Source: GCA-020343675 sp964462945
Lineage (GTDB): Bacteria > Planctomycetota > Phycisphaerae > Sedimentisphaerales > Anaerobacaceae
Length of the DNA: 60,195 nt
Assembly: GCA_964462945.1 (NCBI GenBank)
Contig: CAYWZW010000028.1
Coordinates: 1 to 60,195, forward strand
Reading direction: 5' to 3'
Shown here: one piece after another, positions 1-9,180 of the stretch
Layout: each line of letters begins with the position of its first letter
Position numbering within the stretch: the stretch's first letter is position 1
The notes under the pieces: model-generated
Seen by the model: only the letters and a program-made list of their open reading frames with translations
The model's database searches: none
Told to the model about the DNA's origin: nothing
Program-made: the position numbers and the translations under genes

Positions 1-172
1 TTATATTTAATCGAGTTATGTTAAAATCAATTTAGCTCAACCGGACAGTAGTGATATCGGTTATAGAAAAGAAGCGTATAACTGAATTAGCACTCTTGAC
101 GCAAAAATACGTATTACTACGTAGGTGAAGAAACATGAATATCGCGAAAAGGCTGTTTCTTGCCGTAATCAC

Positions 173-215
173 CAATCAAAAGAAGGGCCTATACCGAATC
201 ACTCGGCATAGGCCC
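173..215 (-). terminator. intrinsic terminator downstream of the pncA-pncB unit
   Basis: The inverted repeat GGGCCTAT-N-CCGA / TCGG-N-ATAGGCCC spans 185-215 with a five-base loop and one mismatch. Read on the minus strand it is followed directly by a T-rich stretch (TTCTTTTGATT), the layout of a rho-independent terminator. It would end minus-strand transcripts coming from pncA-pncB and the gene remnant behind them. Bases 1-172 show no gene or structure that I can support. Confidence 0.6.
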
Positions 216-268
216 CGAACTACTGCGAAATACTTCCGTGCCCACACGGCTGTTGTTCAACGATCAAA

Positions 269-534
269 TTAAGGAGCCGTCCTCGGCCGGTACAGGCGGA
301 TGTCGTCGAAGTACATCTTGCCTGATGCGCCCACTGGGCGCTGACCGTGCCGGTCGTCCTGACGTTGGAGAATTTGGCCGTACAGGTCGCGTTATCGTTA
401 TGACTGGTCAGCGCCAAGCCGACATAGACATTCGAAGCCATCGTAATGTTCTGCGGATTCCACGACATGGCCGTCCAGGTGGTCCCGTTACCGGAGTAGT
501 AACCCCTGAAGCTGCCCGTGAGGAGTCCCGAGGA
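269..534 (-). pseudogene. C-terminal remnant of a concanavalin-A-like/LamG surface protein
   Basis: Translation directly after the pncB stop, in the same frame, gives a beta-sandwich type sequence (GYYSGNGTTWTAMSW, then YVGLALTSHN and FSNV), typical of DUF1349/LamG-like carbohydrate-binding domains. It has no start codon of its own. Near 305-320 the frame changes and the end reads GKMYFDDIRLYRPRTAP followed by TAA at 269-271. This is almost the same ending as the intact LamG protein at 19398-21566. The join suggests an internal deletion plus frameshift: the region normally separating the two motifs is missing. What is visible is a fragment of a multi-copy surface-protein family. That it arose by recombination between copies is inference. 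Confidence 0.6.
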
Positions 535-1827
535 CTAAGCAAACTCTACGGGATACTTCTGTGGGTTCCTGATCGCTTTTATCGAATCATCCAGCAGGGC
601 AAGCTCGGCGGCGAGCCTTTGCTGTGTCGTCGGCATTGGCTCGGCCGATTCATAAGGCTGTAGCAAATCGTCCGGTTGAGCTTGCCCGCCAGACGTGAGG
701 CGGGCTTGCAGCGGCGAAACGATGTCCCTTTCGTAGTATCTGTCTCTGACTCTGGTGATCATTTTCCTGCCGGGGCGGGTCTGTTTTCCGGGTGAGGTCT
801 TGAACACTCCTCGGCCGCCGTACTGGACGATCTTGTAAACGATCTCGATGGCAGGGGCAAAGCGAGACACCGCGAAGTTGGTTCCGATGCCGAACCCATC
901 AATCTCTGCGCCTTGCCTTCGCAAATCAGCGATCTTGAATTCGTCGAGGTCACCGCTCACGAAGATCTTCATGAAGGGAACGCCTTGCTCCCGGAAATGT
1001 CCGCGGGCAAAGCTGCTGAGCTTGGCCAAATCGCCGCTGTCGATACGGATGCCGGCTATTCTTATGCCCTTCTCTTGATAAAGCTGTCTTGCCAGGCGGG
1101 CAGCTTCTCTTATTCCTTCAACGCAATTGTATGTATCTACAAGCAGGACGGAGTCTTCGCCGTATGCCTCGGCGAAATTGCGGAAGGCCTGCTCCTGCGA
1201 TTCATGAACGTGGATAAACGAATGGGCCATTGTTCCCGAGAGAGCGAAATTCAGCTCTTTTGCCGCGAACATATTACTGGTTGCCCGAAAACCAGCCATT
1301 TGAGCGCCCCTTGCCGAGCGCAGAGAGGCAATGGGGCCCTGACAGCGTCTCAGGCCAAAATCCACCACGGCAATACCACTGGCGGCGATGGTGGTCCGGG
1401 TTGCGAGCGTCGCCTGGATAATCGAGAAGCCCAGTATGTTCAAGATGTAGCTTTCCAGCAACTGCGCGCAGATCAAAGGTCCTGCGACCTCGAGAACTGG
1501 CTCGTTCGGGAAGAACACAGTTCCTTCCGGGAGCGACCGTATTGTTACATGAGGCTTCAGAGTTGCCAGGTATTGGAGGAAATCATCCGAGAATCGCTTT
1601 GTGGACCGCAGGAAATTAAGGTCGGCCTTCGAGAATCGAAATTCACGCAGATACGATTCAATCTCGTCAAGGCCGGCCATCACGAAGAACCCCCAATTTT
1701 CGGGCAGCCTTCTGACGGCAACTTCGAAGTAGGCGGCCTCGTCCATCCGCTTCTTGAAGTACACCTGAGCCATCGTCAGCTCATACATGTCCGTCAGTAG
1801 CGATGGGGTATCCTTCATCAACCACAT
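535..1827 (-). CDS. pncB: nicotinate phosphoribosyltransferase
   Basis: Converts nicotinic acid and PRPP to nicotinate mononucleotide in cytosolic NAD salvage. The 430-residue protein shows the family landmarks LLTDMYELTMAQ at the N-terminus, SGTMAHSFI (the conserved histidine region), GIRIDSGDL and FGIGTNF. The ATG at 1827 is chosen because AGAGGA lies eight bases upstream; a second in-frame ATG at 1818 lies too far from it. It overlaps the end of the nicotinamidase gene by 10 bases, so the two are probably translationally coupled. Oddity: near the C-terminus the reading frame runs through a perfect GC-rich palindrome (684-705) that encodes QARLTSGGQAQ, as if a small repeat had been inserted into the coding sequence. 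Confidence 0.93.
   Translation of the reverse strand: MWLMKDTPSLLTDMYELTMAQVYFKKRMDEAAYFEVAVRRLPENWGFFVMAGLDEIESYLREFRFSKADLNFLRSTKRFSDDFLQYLATLKPHVTIRSLPEGTVFFPNEPVLEVAGPLICAQLLESYILNILGFSIIQATLATRTTIAASGIAVVDFGLRRCQGPIASLRSARGAQMAGFRATSNMFAAKELNFALSGTMAHSFIHVHESQEQAFRNFAEAYGEDSVLLVDTYNCVEGIREAARLARQLYQEKGIRIAGIRIDSGDLAKLSSFARGHFREQGVPFMKIFVSGDLDEFKIADLRRQGAEIDGFGIGTNFAVSRFAPAIEIVYKIVQYGGRGVFKTSPGKQTRPGRKMITRVRDRYYERDIVSPLQARLTSGGQAQPDDLLQPYESAEPMPTTQQRLAAELALLDDSIKAIRNPQKYPVEFA
684..705. repeat. REP-like palindrome inside pncB
   Basis: GCCCGCC-AGACGTGA-GGCGGGC is a perfect 7-bp stem with an eight-base centre. The core CGCCT-S-ACGTCTGGCG recurs in the longer palindrome at 16371-16410, so this looks like a dispersed repeat family rather than chance. 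Here it lies within coding sequence near the 3' end of pncB and keeps the frame open. Confidence 0.55.
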
Positions 1828-2462
1828 TGCAGATTCCTCTTGAGATCGCTTAATTCGGTAATCTCAACCCCCTTATGCTGGAACTCATCGAGTATCTCTT
1901 GCTCCGGTCTGACTCCAAGGCCCTTGACGACATCTTTAGGAAGACAGAGTCTTATGCCGGAAAACCTGCTGAGCCCCCGCACGACATAATATACGCAGAA
2001 CTCCAGAGCCACTCCGAAAACCACGACCTTCTTCGGGGCAATCAGCTCCACAAGCGTGTCGGTGTTGGGATTGGAAAAAACGTCGAGGCTGTTCTTCCGG
2101 ATGACGATATGGAATTGCTCTTTGGCGGTGAGCTTGCGGAGCGCCTCGGTGCTCATCCGGTCAATCTGAACGTATTCCATCGGCAACTTACCCAGGAAAC
2201 CCACTCTTTCGCTGCCGGGATCGCCCGCCATGCAGTGCGGCGGAAAGGTCTGTTTGAAATCGGGGGTGTCCGAAATCTCGTCGTTGTCCGGGCTGTGCCA
2301 ATCGATGTCGGCGATCATGGAGTAGCCGTTCTCGAGGGCAAATCGGCGTGCCTCACTCACTTTGGGAATAATGGTTTCTGCGCCTGGGACATACAGTTTG
2401 CCCTGAGGCTGCATGAAGTCGAACTGCGTATCGACATCCCAAAAGACCGTGCCCTTTGTCAT
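1818..2462 (-). CDS. pncA: nicotinamidase (isochorismatase-family cysteine hydrolase)
   Basis: Hydrolyses nicotinamide to nicotinic acid, supplying the substrate of the downstream pncB product. The 214-residue protein has the expected catalytic triad: D11 in the VDTQFDF motif, K123 in IRKNSLDVF and C156 in ALEFCVYYV. Metal ligands are likely D54 and H56 (DWHSPDN) and H76 (PPHCMAG). A strong ribosome binding site (AAGGGGG) precedes the ATG at 2462. The pncA-pncB overlap makes a two-gene operon that recycles NAD breakdown products. Another isochorismatase-family hydrolase is the alternative, but the neighbour strongly favours nicotinamidase. Confidence 0.88.
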   Translation of the reverse strand: MTKGTVFWDVDTQFDFMQPQGKLYVPGAETIIPKVSEARRFALENGYSMIADIDWHSPDNDEISDTPDFKQTFPPHCMAGDPGSERVGFLGKLPMEYVQIDRMSTEALRKLTAKEQFHIVIRKNSLDVFSNPNTDTLVELIAPKKVVVFGVALEFCVYYVVRGLSRFSGIRLCLPKDVVKGLGVRPEQEILDEFQHKGVEITELSDLKRNLQCG

Positions 2463-2591
2463 AACGCACCCCCTTTTGTTTCAGATTGAGCCGCCTGTCG
2501 ATGCCGGAATCTGCAGGGCGATATTATATAACTACTCCCCGTGCCCTTGGCAGGTTCTTATCGCCTGGCTGCTAGGCAAACTCAAGGGCCG

Positions 2592-2643
2592 ATTTTCGAT
2601 TTGCGATTTACAAATCGGCAATCGGCAATCGAAAGTCGAAAAT
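2592..2643. repeat. imperfect AT-rich inverted repeat between genes
   Basis: ATTTTCGATTTGCGATT (2592-2608) pairs with AATCGAAAGTCGAAAAT (2627-2643) at 15 of 17 positions. The centre contains a short tandem CGGCAAT repeat. It lies between two minus-strand genes (2463-2668 is otherwise empty) and may act as a transcript-end structure for the gene at 2669-4288 or be a dispersed intergenic repeat. Confidence 0.45.
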
Positions 2644-2668
2644 GACAATCCAGCGGCCTGCTCGCGAA

Positions 2669-4288
2669 TCATTCTGAATCGTCAGATTGCCCATCGGTTG
2701 TCATTTTCAGGGGTGTTCTCCACATATAGATCGTGTGTCCGTAATCGTTCTGGCCGGAAGTCACTTCGACCACCTGCTCGGGCTTGACTCCTCTCATGGC
2801 GAAGTCATGCGAGACAATCCGCGAGCCCGGCTTGAGCTTCTGCAACTGTGGGATCAGCTTTACATTCAGCTCCGGAAGCAGGTAGAGAGTGACTACATTT
2901 GCTTTGCTCAAGTCGAGCGTAAAAATGTCCTCCTGCTCGATTCGAACCAGGTCTGCGACGTTGTTCTTTTCCACATTTTCCCGCGACTCTTTGATCCGCT
3001 GCGGGTCTATATCGTAGCCGACGGCCTTGCAGCCGAATTTCTTGGCTGCTGTCACGACGATTCGGCCGTCCCCGCAGCCCAGGTCATAGACCAGGTCATC
3101 CTTTGTCACTTCCGCCAGCTCCAGCATTTTGTCCACCACCTCCTGCGGCGTGGGGACAAAGATGACGTCCGGACGACGGGTTTCCTTCGGTTGTCTCTTT
3201 GCCGCATCAGGCGCTTTCCACGGCTCGATCTTCGCCGGCGAGCGCGTGTCCGGCTTGGTCAGCGAGATGCCGTCCAGCGGCGGCTCAAGCGTGCCCATAT
3301 CCACGCCGAACGCTTCCAGAATGGTTGGGGACACGTCCTGACGCCGGCCGTCCCGGCTCACGTTCTTGTTATTGGTGGCCAGGAATACGTAGGGCGCGAA
3401 ACTGTGGCCCTTTCCATCTTCATTGAATCCGTGGTCCGCGGTCACATAGAACTGGGTTTTGTCGGCCAAACCCAACTGTCTTACCTTGTCGATGATCTTG
3501 CCGGTCCATAGGTCATTGGAGATCAGGGCATCATTGTACTGCTTGGAGTTCTCTCCGTTCTGGTGCCCGGCGTGATCAACTTCGGCAAAATGGACAAAGA
3601 AAAAGAACGGCTTATCTTTGTACTCATCGAGCAGCTCGATTGCCCTTGTACCGACCTTCTGATCCTGCATGAGACCAAACTCCCAGACCTCCAGAGCGGT
3701 GTACATGTTGTAGTAGGGCGAGCCGGGAATGGAACGGTACTTCACGCCGTTTTCCTCGATGATCTTGCCTTTGGGTTTCTTGCCGGCGCCCGGCTGGGCT
3801 GGTTTTTCCTTGCTCTTTTTCGTCTGTGCCTGCTGAGTCTGCTCGCCCTCCTGGTCAAGGCGGGTCTTCTTTGGCGGGTCGATCTCGCCGCAGTGAGCGC
3901 GCTTGCCGATGACGGCCACGGTAACGAAGTTCTCCGGCCCGAAACGTTTCTCCAGGCGCTCGAATATGCTCAGACCTTTGGGAATGGGTTCATACAAGCC
4001 GTTGCTGTACACGCCGGTCACCTCCGGGTAGTAGCCGGTCAATATCTGCGACCACCCGGCCTTCGTGTCGGTCTTGCCCTCAACATCAATCCGGACATAC
4101 TTGCCCTGGCCAATCAGTTTCTGCAGGTTAGGCAGCTCGTTACGGGCCAGACACTGGTCCACGTGCTCTCGCTGCGCTCCGTCCCATCCAAAGAGGATTA
4201 TGTTTTGCGGCCCGTCCGCTGCCAGGATGGCCGGTGACGCAATCGCAACAATCAGAATTGCCAACAAGGGAATGAGTCTTCTGAACAT
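2669..4288 (-). CDS. exported alkaline-phosphatase-superfamily protein fused to a class I SAM methyltransferase
   Basis: A 539-residue protein of two parts. Residues 1-23 are a signal peptide. Residues 27-345 form an alkaline-phosphatase/phosphodiesterase-like domain with candidate metal ligands D36 (GWDGA), D238 and H242 (VDHAGH), D285-H286 (ADHG) and H295 (GKGHS). After a proline/lysine-rich link, residues 372-525 form a Rossmann methyltransferase with motif I DLGCGDGRI (402-410) and an acidic GYDIDPQR motif II. This second part is about 80% identical by eye to the lipoprotein at 6255-6995. The start has AAGGA about eight bases upstream. A methyltransferase behind a signal peptide is unexpected because SAM is cytosolic. 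Substrates of both halves are unknown. Confidence 0.82.
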   Translation of the reverse strand: MFRRLIPLLAILIVAIASPAILAADGPQNIILFGWDGAQREHVDQCLARNELPNLQKLIGQGKYVRIDVEGKTDTKAGWSQILTGYYPEVTGVYSNGLYEPIPKGLSIFERLEKRFGPENFVTVAVIGKRAHCGEIDPPKKTRLDQEGEQTQQAQTKKSKEKPAQPGAGKKPKGKIIEENGVKYRSIPGSPYYNMYTALEVWEFGLMQDQKVGTRAIELLDEYKDKPFFFFVHFAEVDHAGHQNGENSKQYNDALISNDLWTGKIIDKVRQLGLADKTQFYVTADHGFNEDGKGHSFAPYVFLATNNKNVSRDGRRQDVSPTILEAFGVDMGTLEPPLDGISLTKPDTRSPAKIEPWKAPDAAKRQPKETRRPDVIFVPTPQEVVDKMLELAEVTKDDLVYDLGCGDGRIVVTAAKKFGCKAVGYDIDPQRIKESRENVEKNNVADLVRIEQEDIFTLDLSKANVVTLYLLPELNVKLIPQLQKLKPGSRIVSHDFAMRGVKPEQVVEVTSGQNDYGHTIYMWRTPLKMTTDGQSDDSE

Positions 4289-4501
4289 GTCATTTTCCTT
4301 TCCAAATCAGTTTCTTCACATTTTACCGTGCCCCATTCGGGCAAACAAAAAAGTTTAGACGCACAGGCCGGTCCTTTTATTGCGGCCGTCCGATAATAAA
4401 TCGCTAAATAACGTGGTCTTGCGGCATAGGCTCTGACAGAATCTTGGCGATAAGTGCCTTGCTCTGCCGGGTTTGTGAGTGTCGTCATGAGCTCTGTCCT
4501 T

Positions 4502-6211
4502 TCATTTCCGTGTGAGTTCGACACACGAAACCGACCTGTGCGGCAAAGTCACCTTCAGCGTCTTACCGTCGAAGCCGATGTCTCTCTGACTTATCCGGCC
4601 GATCTGTCTGGGCTCATCCGGTCCGGGGACGTCGTTGAGGCGGCCTTCGAGAACATGGTGTACGGCGCGGTCTTCGAGGTTATCGAAAGCAGAAACATCG
4701 ACCGTGACGTCCAGCGATTGCTCGAAGCTCCGGTTGATGGCGTGAAAATAAACGCGCTTTTCATCTGCGGTTGCCAGAGCGTCTATGTAAGCGACTTTCT
4801 TGTTCGGTCCGATGCCGCCCATTCGATATGGCTGTTCATACGTTGGCATATTCCTGCTCGCCAGAGCAAGCAATTCGGCTCCGTGGTGCTGCGAATAGAA
4901 CATGGTGACCTGGCCGGTCGGCATATAAAAAGGAGGAGTTTTACCTTCTGCATCCGCCCGTATGGCTGTAATGCCCCATGAGTTGCCCACGAGCATCGAT
5001 TGACAGCCCAATTCAATCACGTCCGCCGCTCGCATAAAAGCGTGAAGATACCCTGCGGCGCCAAGGCCCTTGGCAAAGCTCGAATCCAATGCCGGCCCCG
5101 GGCCCTCGTACCTCCACCAGCCGTTCCAGTTCCATTCGGTCACCGCAACCTTGTAGCCTGATTTTCTCGCGGCGTTGATGCCGGGGTGGTCGATAATCGA
5201 CTGACCATTTGCATCGAACTGCGTTACGGCAACCCAGGCGCCCCAGATTTCACCGGCGGCAATTTCCTGTATTGGGACTTCTTTGCCGTTCTTCAAAACT
5301 CTGGTGATGGCCCAGGGCGAATAGAAATGCGTGGAAAAATACGATATTTTGTCCCCCAGTTTCTCGCGCACCTGTGCGACAATCCCCGACATGTCGCCAT
5401 CGTGCCCATCGACGATGATTTCAATTGACGGATCCACCGACCGCATCGCTTCAATGTATGCATCCAGACACTCAACGTAAAACTCAGGTGCCGCGTGGGG
5501 CGCCAGCTCCGTCAATTGTTTTGTGAAAGCCCAGGTCTCATTGCCGATTTGGAAATATTTCACTTTATAGGGACTGGCGCGACCATTTCTCGCCCGCAGG
5601 GCCGGCCAGTCGTACATCCCTTCCGGCAGCTTTGCTCCGACGGCTGCGTTGCAGTAAGCAACCAATGCAGCGGCGTGCGAGCCCGCCTCTTTCAAGGGCT
5701 TCTTTTTCAGCAGCGCATCCCGGAAGTTCACGACCATGATGGCTTCTGCCCCAACATCCTCGCAGCATTGAAGAAACTCATCGTAGCCGAAGTTGTTGGT
5801 CACCTTGTGTCCGCGATGGCCCATGCTGACGGGTCGTTCCGCAGCCCGGCCTGGTACATTATCGACCATGTCCCGCCAATCTGAGAAATCCGCATCGGTG
5901 CCGCCGGGAAATCGAATCACGGGTATTTCCATTTCGGCTAACAGCTTCAGCACCTGGGGTTGTAGCTTCCGGGTCCCGGGAATTCGTGCTCCCTCGACGC
6001 CAATCTCACCCCAGCTTGGTCTCTCCATGAACTGGCCGAACAGGCGCGGGTCGATCCTGTGCACAACCTCTTTCTTTATGCCAAATGAAATGTCCGTCGA
6101 ATCAGTGTTTTGAAGCGCGGATGCAGCGATTTGTGCCCGGCAAAAACAAAGCACAACATAAACGAGGACCCAATCCCGCCGATGAAGTCTCATCCTGTGG
6201 GCGAGTGACAT
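4502..6211 (-). CDS. exported GH51-like alpha-L-arabinofuranosidase
   Basis: Probable secreted retaining glycosidase acting on arabinose-containing polysaccharides. I place the start at 6211, where GAGGGA lies about six bases upstream and a signal peptide follows (hydrophobic VLVYVVLCFC then AQIAASA), giving 569 residues. A longer in-frame extension would overlap the upstream gene. The TIM-barrel catalytic glutamates are visible: E225 in FQIGNETWAF (acid/base) and E359 in AVTEWNWNGW (nucleophile). RFPGGTDADFSDW and the all-beta C-terminal end (VSCVELTRK) fit the clan A arabinofuranosidases. It follows the methyltransferase lipoprotein by 43 bases. No regulator or sugar transporter is nearby. 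Another clan A specificity is possible. Confidence 0.8.
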   Translation of the reverse strand: MSLAHRMRLHRRDWVLVYVVLCFCRAQIAASALQNTDSTDISFGIKKEVVHRIDPRLFGQFMERPSWGEIGVEGARIPGTRKLQPQVLKLLAEMEIPVIRFPGGTDADFSDWRDMVDNVPGRAAERPVSMGHRGHKVTNNFGYDEFLQCCEDVGAEAIMVVNFRDALLKKKPLKEAGSHAAALVAYCNAAVGAKLPEGMYDWPALRARNGRASPYKVKYFQIGNETWAFTKQLTELAPHAAPEFYVECLDAYIEAMRSVDPSIEIIVDGHDGDMSGIVAQVREKLGDKISYFSTHFYSPWAITRVLKNGKEVPIQEIAAGEIWGAWVAVTQFDANGQSIIDHPGINAARKSGYKVAVTEWNWNGWWRYEGPGPALDSSFAKGLGAAGYLHAFMRAADVIELGCQSMLVGNSWGITAIRADAEGKTPPFYMPTGQVTMFYSQHHGAELLALASRNMPTYEQPYRMGGIGPNKKVAYIDALATADEKRVYFHAINRSFEQSLDVTVDVSAFDNLEDRAVHHVLEGRLNDVPGPDEPRQIGRISQRDIGFDGKTLKVTLPHRSVSCVELTRK

Positions 6212-6254
6212 AGCGAATCCCTCACGCCATCGCGTATCCAAGGAGCCTTTTTCC

Positions 6255-6995
6255 TCATTCGCCGCCGCTACCGGATGAATCGTTCTCAGCGGCAGCCGGA
6301 CTATCTTTCGTTCTCTGCTTGAGCGGGGAGGTCCACAGATAGATCGTATGTTCATCCTGGTCCTCGGCGGAGGTAAGCTCCACGACCGTGTCCGGCTCGA
6401 TGCCTCTCATCCGAAAATCATGCGAGACGATCCGCGAGCCGGGCTTGAGCTTCTCCAACTGCGGGATCAGCTTCACATTCAAACGCGGCAGCAGGTAAAG
6501 CGTAATGACGTTTGCCTTGCTCAGGTCAAGGGTGAAGATGTCCTTCTGCTCGATTCTGACCAGATGCCCCACGTTGTTCTTCTGTACGTTTTCCAGGGAT
6601 TCCTGCACGCGCTGCGGGTCTATGTCATAGCCGACAGCCTTGCAGCCGTACCGCTTGGCCGCCGTGACGACGATCCGGCCGTCCCCGCAGCCCAGATCAT
6701 ACACCAAATCATCTTTTGTGACCTGCGCCATCTCGAGCATCTTGTCCACGACGTCCTGGGGCGTGGGGACAAAGATAACATCCGGCTCGCGGTTCTCATT
6801 GACTTGCTCCTTCACCTCCTCAACGTTCGTGCTTTCGACAGAAGCCTCGACAGCCGTGTCAATCGGCTTCCCTGCCTGCCGGCTGTCGGGCCGGTCGGCG
6901 GCGGTCGAATCGACCAGCGTAAAATCGGGTTGCTTGTCTGCACAGCCAGCCAGGAAAACGACGCACCCAAATAGAGACCAAATAACCTTCTTCAT
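6255..6995 (-). CDS. lipoprotein with class I SAM methyltransferase domain
   Basis: A 246-residue protein starting with a lipoprotein signal (LFGCVVFLAGC, lipobox cysteine at residue 18), then a low-complexity linker and a Rossmann methyltransferase domain from about residue 70. The domain has VYDLGCGDGRIVVTAA and KAVGYDIDPQR. It is a close paralogue of the C-terminal half of the protein at 2669-4288, sharing PDVIFVPTPQ at the domain entry. The start has AAGGAG six bases upstream. The lipobox predicts membrane anchoring outside the cytoplasm, which is hard to reconcile with SAM use. Either the domain binds something else or the signal is not processed as predicted. Confidence 0.8.
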   Translation of the reverse strand: MKKVIWSLFGCVVFLAGCADKQPDFTLVDSTAADRPDSRQAGKPIDTAVEASVESTNVEEVKEQVNENREPDVIFVPTPQDVVDKMLEMAQVTKDDLVYDLGCGDGRIVVTAAKRYGCKAVGYDIDPQRVQESLENVQKNNVGHLVRIEQKDIFTLDLSKANVITLYLLPRLNVKLIPQLEKLKPGSRIVSHDFRMRGIEPDTVVELTSAEDQDEHTIYLWTSPLKQRTKDSPAAAENDSSGSGGE

Positions 6996-7327
6996 GCTCC
7001 ACTCCTTACTAAAAAGTTATTCCAAAATCCAACTTCACACAGTCACAGGCCCAAATAGGCCGTCCGGAACGCCCGGCGCGCAAGATGAACATTTTACTTG
7101 CCGGATACAGCAAATCCACTCAAAAATTGCCGCCGATTCCCGTCTTGGGCGGGGTCCCCGTGCATACCGCACAGGGCTTATGCTCTTGTGTACTTTTTCC
7201 TTGCCTTTTGTGACAATCCCGGCCATAACAATACCGCCGTGTGGACTCGTTACTAAACTTTGTTCAAGGGCAGAATGATTCGGTATGCGTGGCATACATT
7301 ATACGACTGGAAAGTGAGGTACGTGCA

Positions 7328-8677
7328 TTGAACCGGTTTTTTGAAATTGATTCGAAGCTGAACGAATTCTTATGGGGCCCGGCGATGATTATCGCCATCG
7401 TGGGTATCGGGCTCTATCTGACGCTGGGGACGGGCCTTGTTCAATTCCGCAGGTTTCCAGCGATGCTCAAAGAGACCCTTGCCAGAAAGAAAAGGACGGG
7501 TCTGGAAGGCGATATCAGTCCGTTTGCCGCCTTGAGCACGGCCCTGGCCGGCACGGTAGGTGTGGGAAATATAGCCGGCGTGGCCGCCGCTATTGCATTA
7601 GGAGGGCCGGGGGCAATATTTTGGATGTGGGTGTCAGGATTACTCGGGATGGGCACAAAGTTTGCCGAGGTGGTCTTGGGAATAGCATATCGCACACGGC
7701 AGAGTGAAGGGCCGATGCTTGGTGGACCGATGATGTATATCGAACGCGGACTGGGCAAAAAGTTCAGGTTTCTTGCAGTCATATTCGCGGTTTCGGGCGG
7801 ATTAGCAGCGTTCGGCTGCGGAAATATGGCTCAGGCCAATTCTGTGGCTATAGGGTTGGAGCAGTTTCATATCCCGCGGGTTTTTACCGGAATATTTCTT
7901 ATTCTCGCCGTCGGTTTAGTCACTATCGGCGGAATAAAACGCATCGCTCATGTGGCTATGTTTTGCGTTCCGTTTATGTGTATCATCTATTTCCTGGGGG
8001 CGGTGATTCTGGTGCTTCTGAATATTCAGAGATTGCCTGAGACTCTAATTTTGATTTTCAAGTCGGCATTTACACCGGTTGCCGCCACCGGCGGATTTGC
8101 AGGGGCCACTTTCAGATCGGCAATTCGCTGGGGCATTGCCAGAGGGGTGTTCAGCAATGAGGCGGGATTGGGTTCCGCTCCTATAGCCCATGCTACCGCC
8201 CAGACCGACCATCCCGTACGACAAGGGCTGTGGGGTATCTTTGAGGTATTCATAGATACTATTGTCATCTGTTCCGCTACCGCTTTGGCCATCTTGGTCA
8301 CGGGCGTATGGCAGTCCGGCTCTACGGGCGCAGTGCTTACTATGTCAGCCTTCGAGACAGTATTTGGGACGAAGATCGGCTTCTCTGTAGTTGTTCTATG
8401 TATGGCGATGACTGCTTATGACACTATGCTTGCATGGGGATTTTACGGAGAGACCTGCGCGGCTTATCTTTTCGGCGCCAGAGCCAGGGTAATTTATAGG
8501 GTTCTCTGGTGTGCACCGATTATGCTCGGCTCGCTGTGGGAGCTGAAGAATGTCTGGGGCCTTGCCGACACGTTAAACGGACTCATGGCCATACCCAATT
8601 TAATCGCATTACTATTATTGGGCCCTGTCGTCTTTCGCTTGACTAAAGAATTCTTTAACAAAGACCAAAACACATAG
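7328..8677 (+). CDS. sodium:alanine/glycine symporter (AGCS family)
   Basis: Inner-membrane sodium-coupled amino-acid carrier. Hydrophobic segments run the whole length and family motifs are present: LWGPAMIIAIVGIGLYLT near the start, ALAGTVGVGNIAGVAAAI, GGPGAIFWMWVSGLLGMGTKF and RGVFSNEAGLGSAPIAHA. I choose the TTG at 7328 (449 residues) because GAGG lies about eight bases upstream and family members begin shortly before the LWGP segment. An in-frame start at 7241 would add 29 atypical residues. It stands alone, divergent from the minus-strand block before it. Bases 6996-7327 hold no other gene that I can support. Confidence 0.88.
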   Translation: MNRFFEIDSKLNEFLWGPAMIIAIVGIGLYLTLGTGLVQFRRFPAMLKETLARKKRTGLEGDISPFAALSTALAGTVGVGNIAGVAAAIALGGPGAIFWMWVSGLLGMGTKFAEVVLGIAYRTRQSEGPMLGGPMMYIERGLGKKFRFLAVIFAVSGGLAAFGCGNMAQANSVAIGLEQFHIPRVFTGIFLILAVGLVTIGGIKRIAHVAMFCVPFMCIIYFLGAVILVLLNIQRLPETLILIFKSAFTPVAATGGFAGATFRSAIRWGIARGVFSNEAGLGSAPIAHATAQTDHPVRQGLWGIFEVFIDTIVICSATALAILVTGVWQSGSTGAVLTMSAFETVFGTKIGFSVVVLCMAMTAYDTMLAWGFYGETCAAYLFGARARVIYRVLWCAPIMLGSLWELKNVWGLADTLNGLMAIPNLIALLLLGPVVFRLTKEFFNKDQNT

Positions 8678-8693
8678 AATTTTACACCAGCAG

Positions 8694-8864
8694 ATGGCGT
8701 ACATGCCCGGTGTACGCGCGGCCACTATTCTCACCGACCTGGATAAGCCGGCCACCCCGTTATTCTTGGGCGGGGCTGATAGAGGCATCAGGCGCCTGCT
8801 TGCGGCGCCGCAGGCATCTTTTGCAAAAGAACTTACGATGAAAGCCCGCAAGCCCAAAGTTTGA
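8694..8864 (+). CDS. small ORF or gene remnant of unknown function
   Basis: An open frame of 56 codons starts 16 bases after the symporter stop and ends RRLLAAPQASFAKELTMKARKPKV. It has no clear ribosome binding site and no family that I recognise. The basic, protein-like C-terminus makes it more likely to be the tail of a degraded gene than a functional peptide, but I cannot decide. The remainder of 8865-9180 holds the promoter listed separately and no other gene. Confidence 0.22.
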   Translation: MAYMPGVRAATILTDLDKPATPLFLGGADRGIRRLLAAPQASFAKELTMKARKPKV

Positions 8865-8875
8865 GCAGAATTCTC

Positions 8876-8904
8876 TTGACTTCAGGGAGCTATTATGATA
8901 TATT
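8876..8904 (+). promoter_or_regulatory. sigma-70 type promoter upstream of the lipoprotein gene
   Basis: TTGACT (8876-8881) and TATATT (8899-8904) are separated by exactly 17 bases, close to the housekeeping consensus. They point toward the lipoprotein gene starting at 9181, which would leave a leader of roughly 270 bases. Identification is by consensus match only. Confidence 0.55.
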
Positions 8905-9180
8905 AAAACTATGTATGGGGTGGTCTAATGGGGGACGGCAGCGGTTTAACATGGTTCCTGTCGAGCATATAAATCAGCCGAGTTGTTGAGTACGTTCAGT
9001 CGCCGGATTAGCTCGATCACCATCCAATTCCAGGGGGGTGTGAACACATGCAAAGAAGCCTAATGTAATACCGTACTATCGTTGTCTTGGTCATTTTCTG
9101 TGGCGGCACGGATTATGTCGATTTAATGGGTGGGTCGGATAATGATAACGATGCGACACGAAAGAGAGAGGTGGTTGATA

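Noticed and set aside
4252..4524. 90-codon minus-strand frame overlapping two genes
   Set aside because: Overlaps the strong start region of the fusion gene, lacks a ribosome binding site and has no protein-like features.
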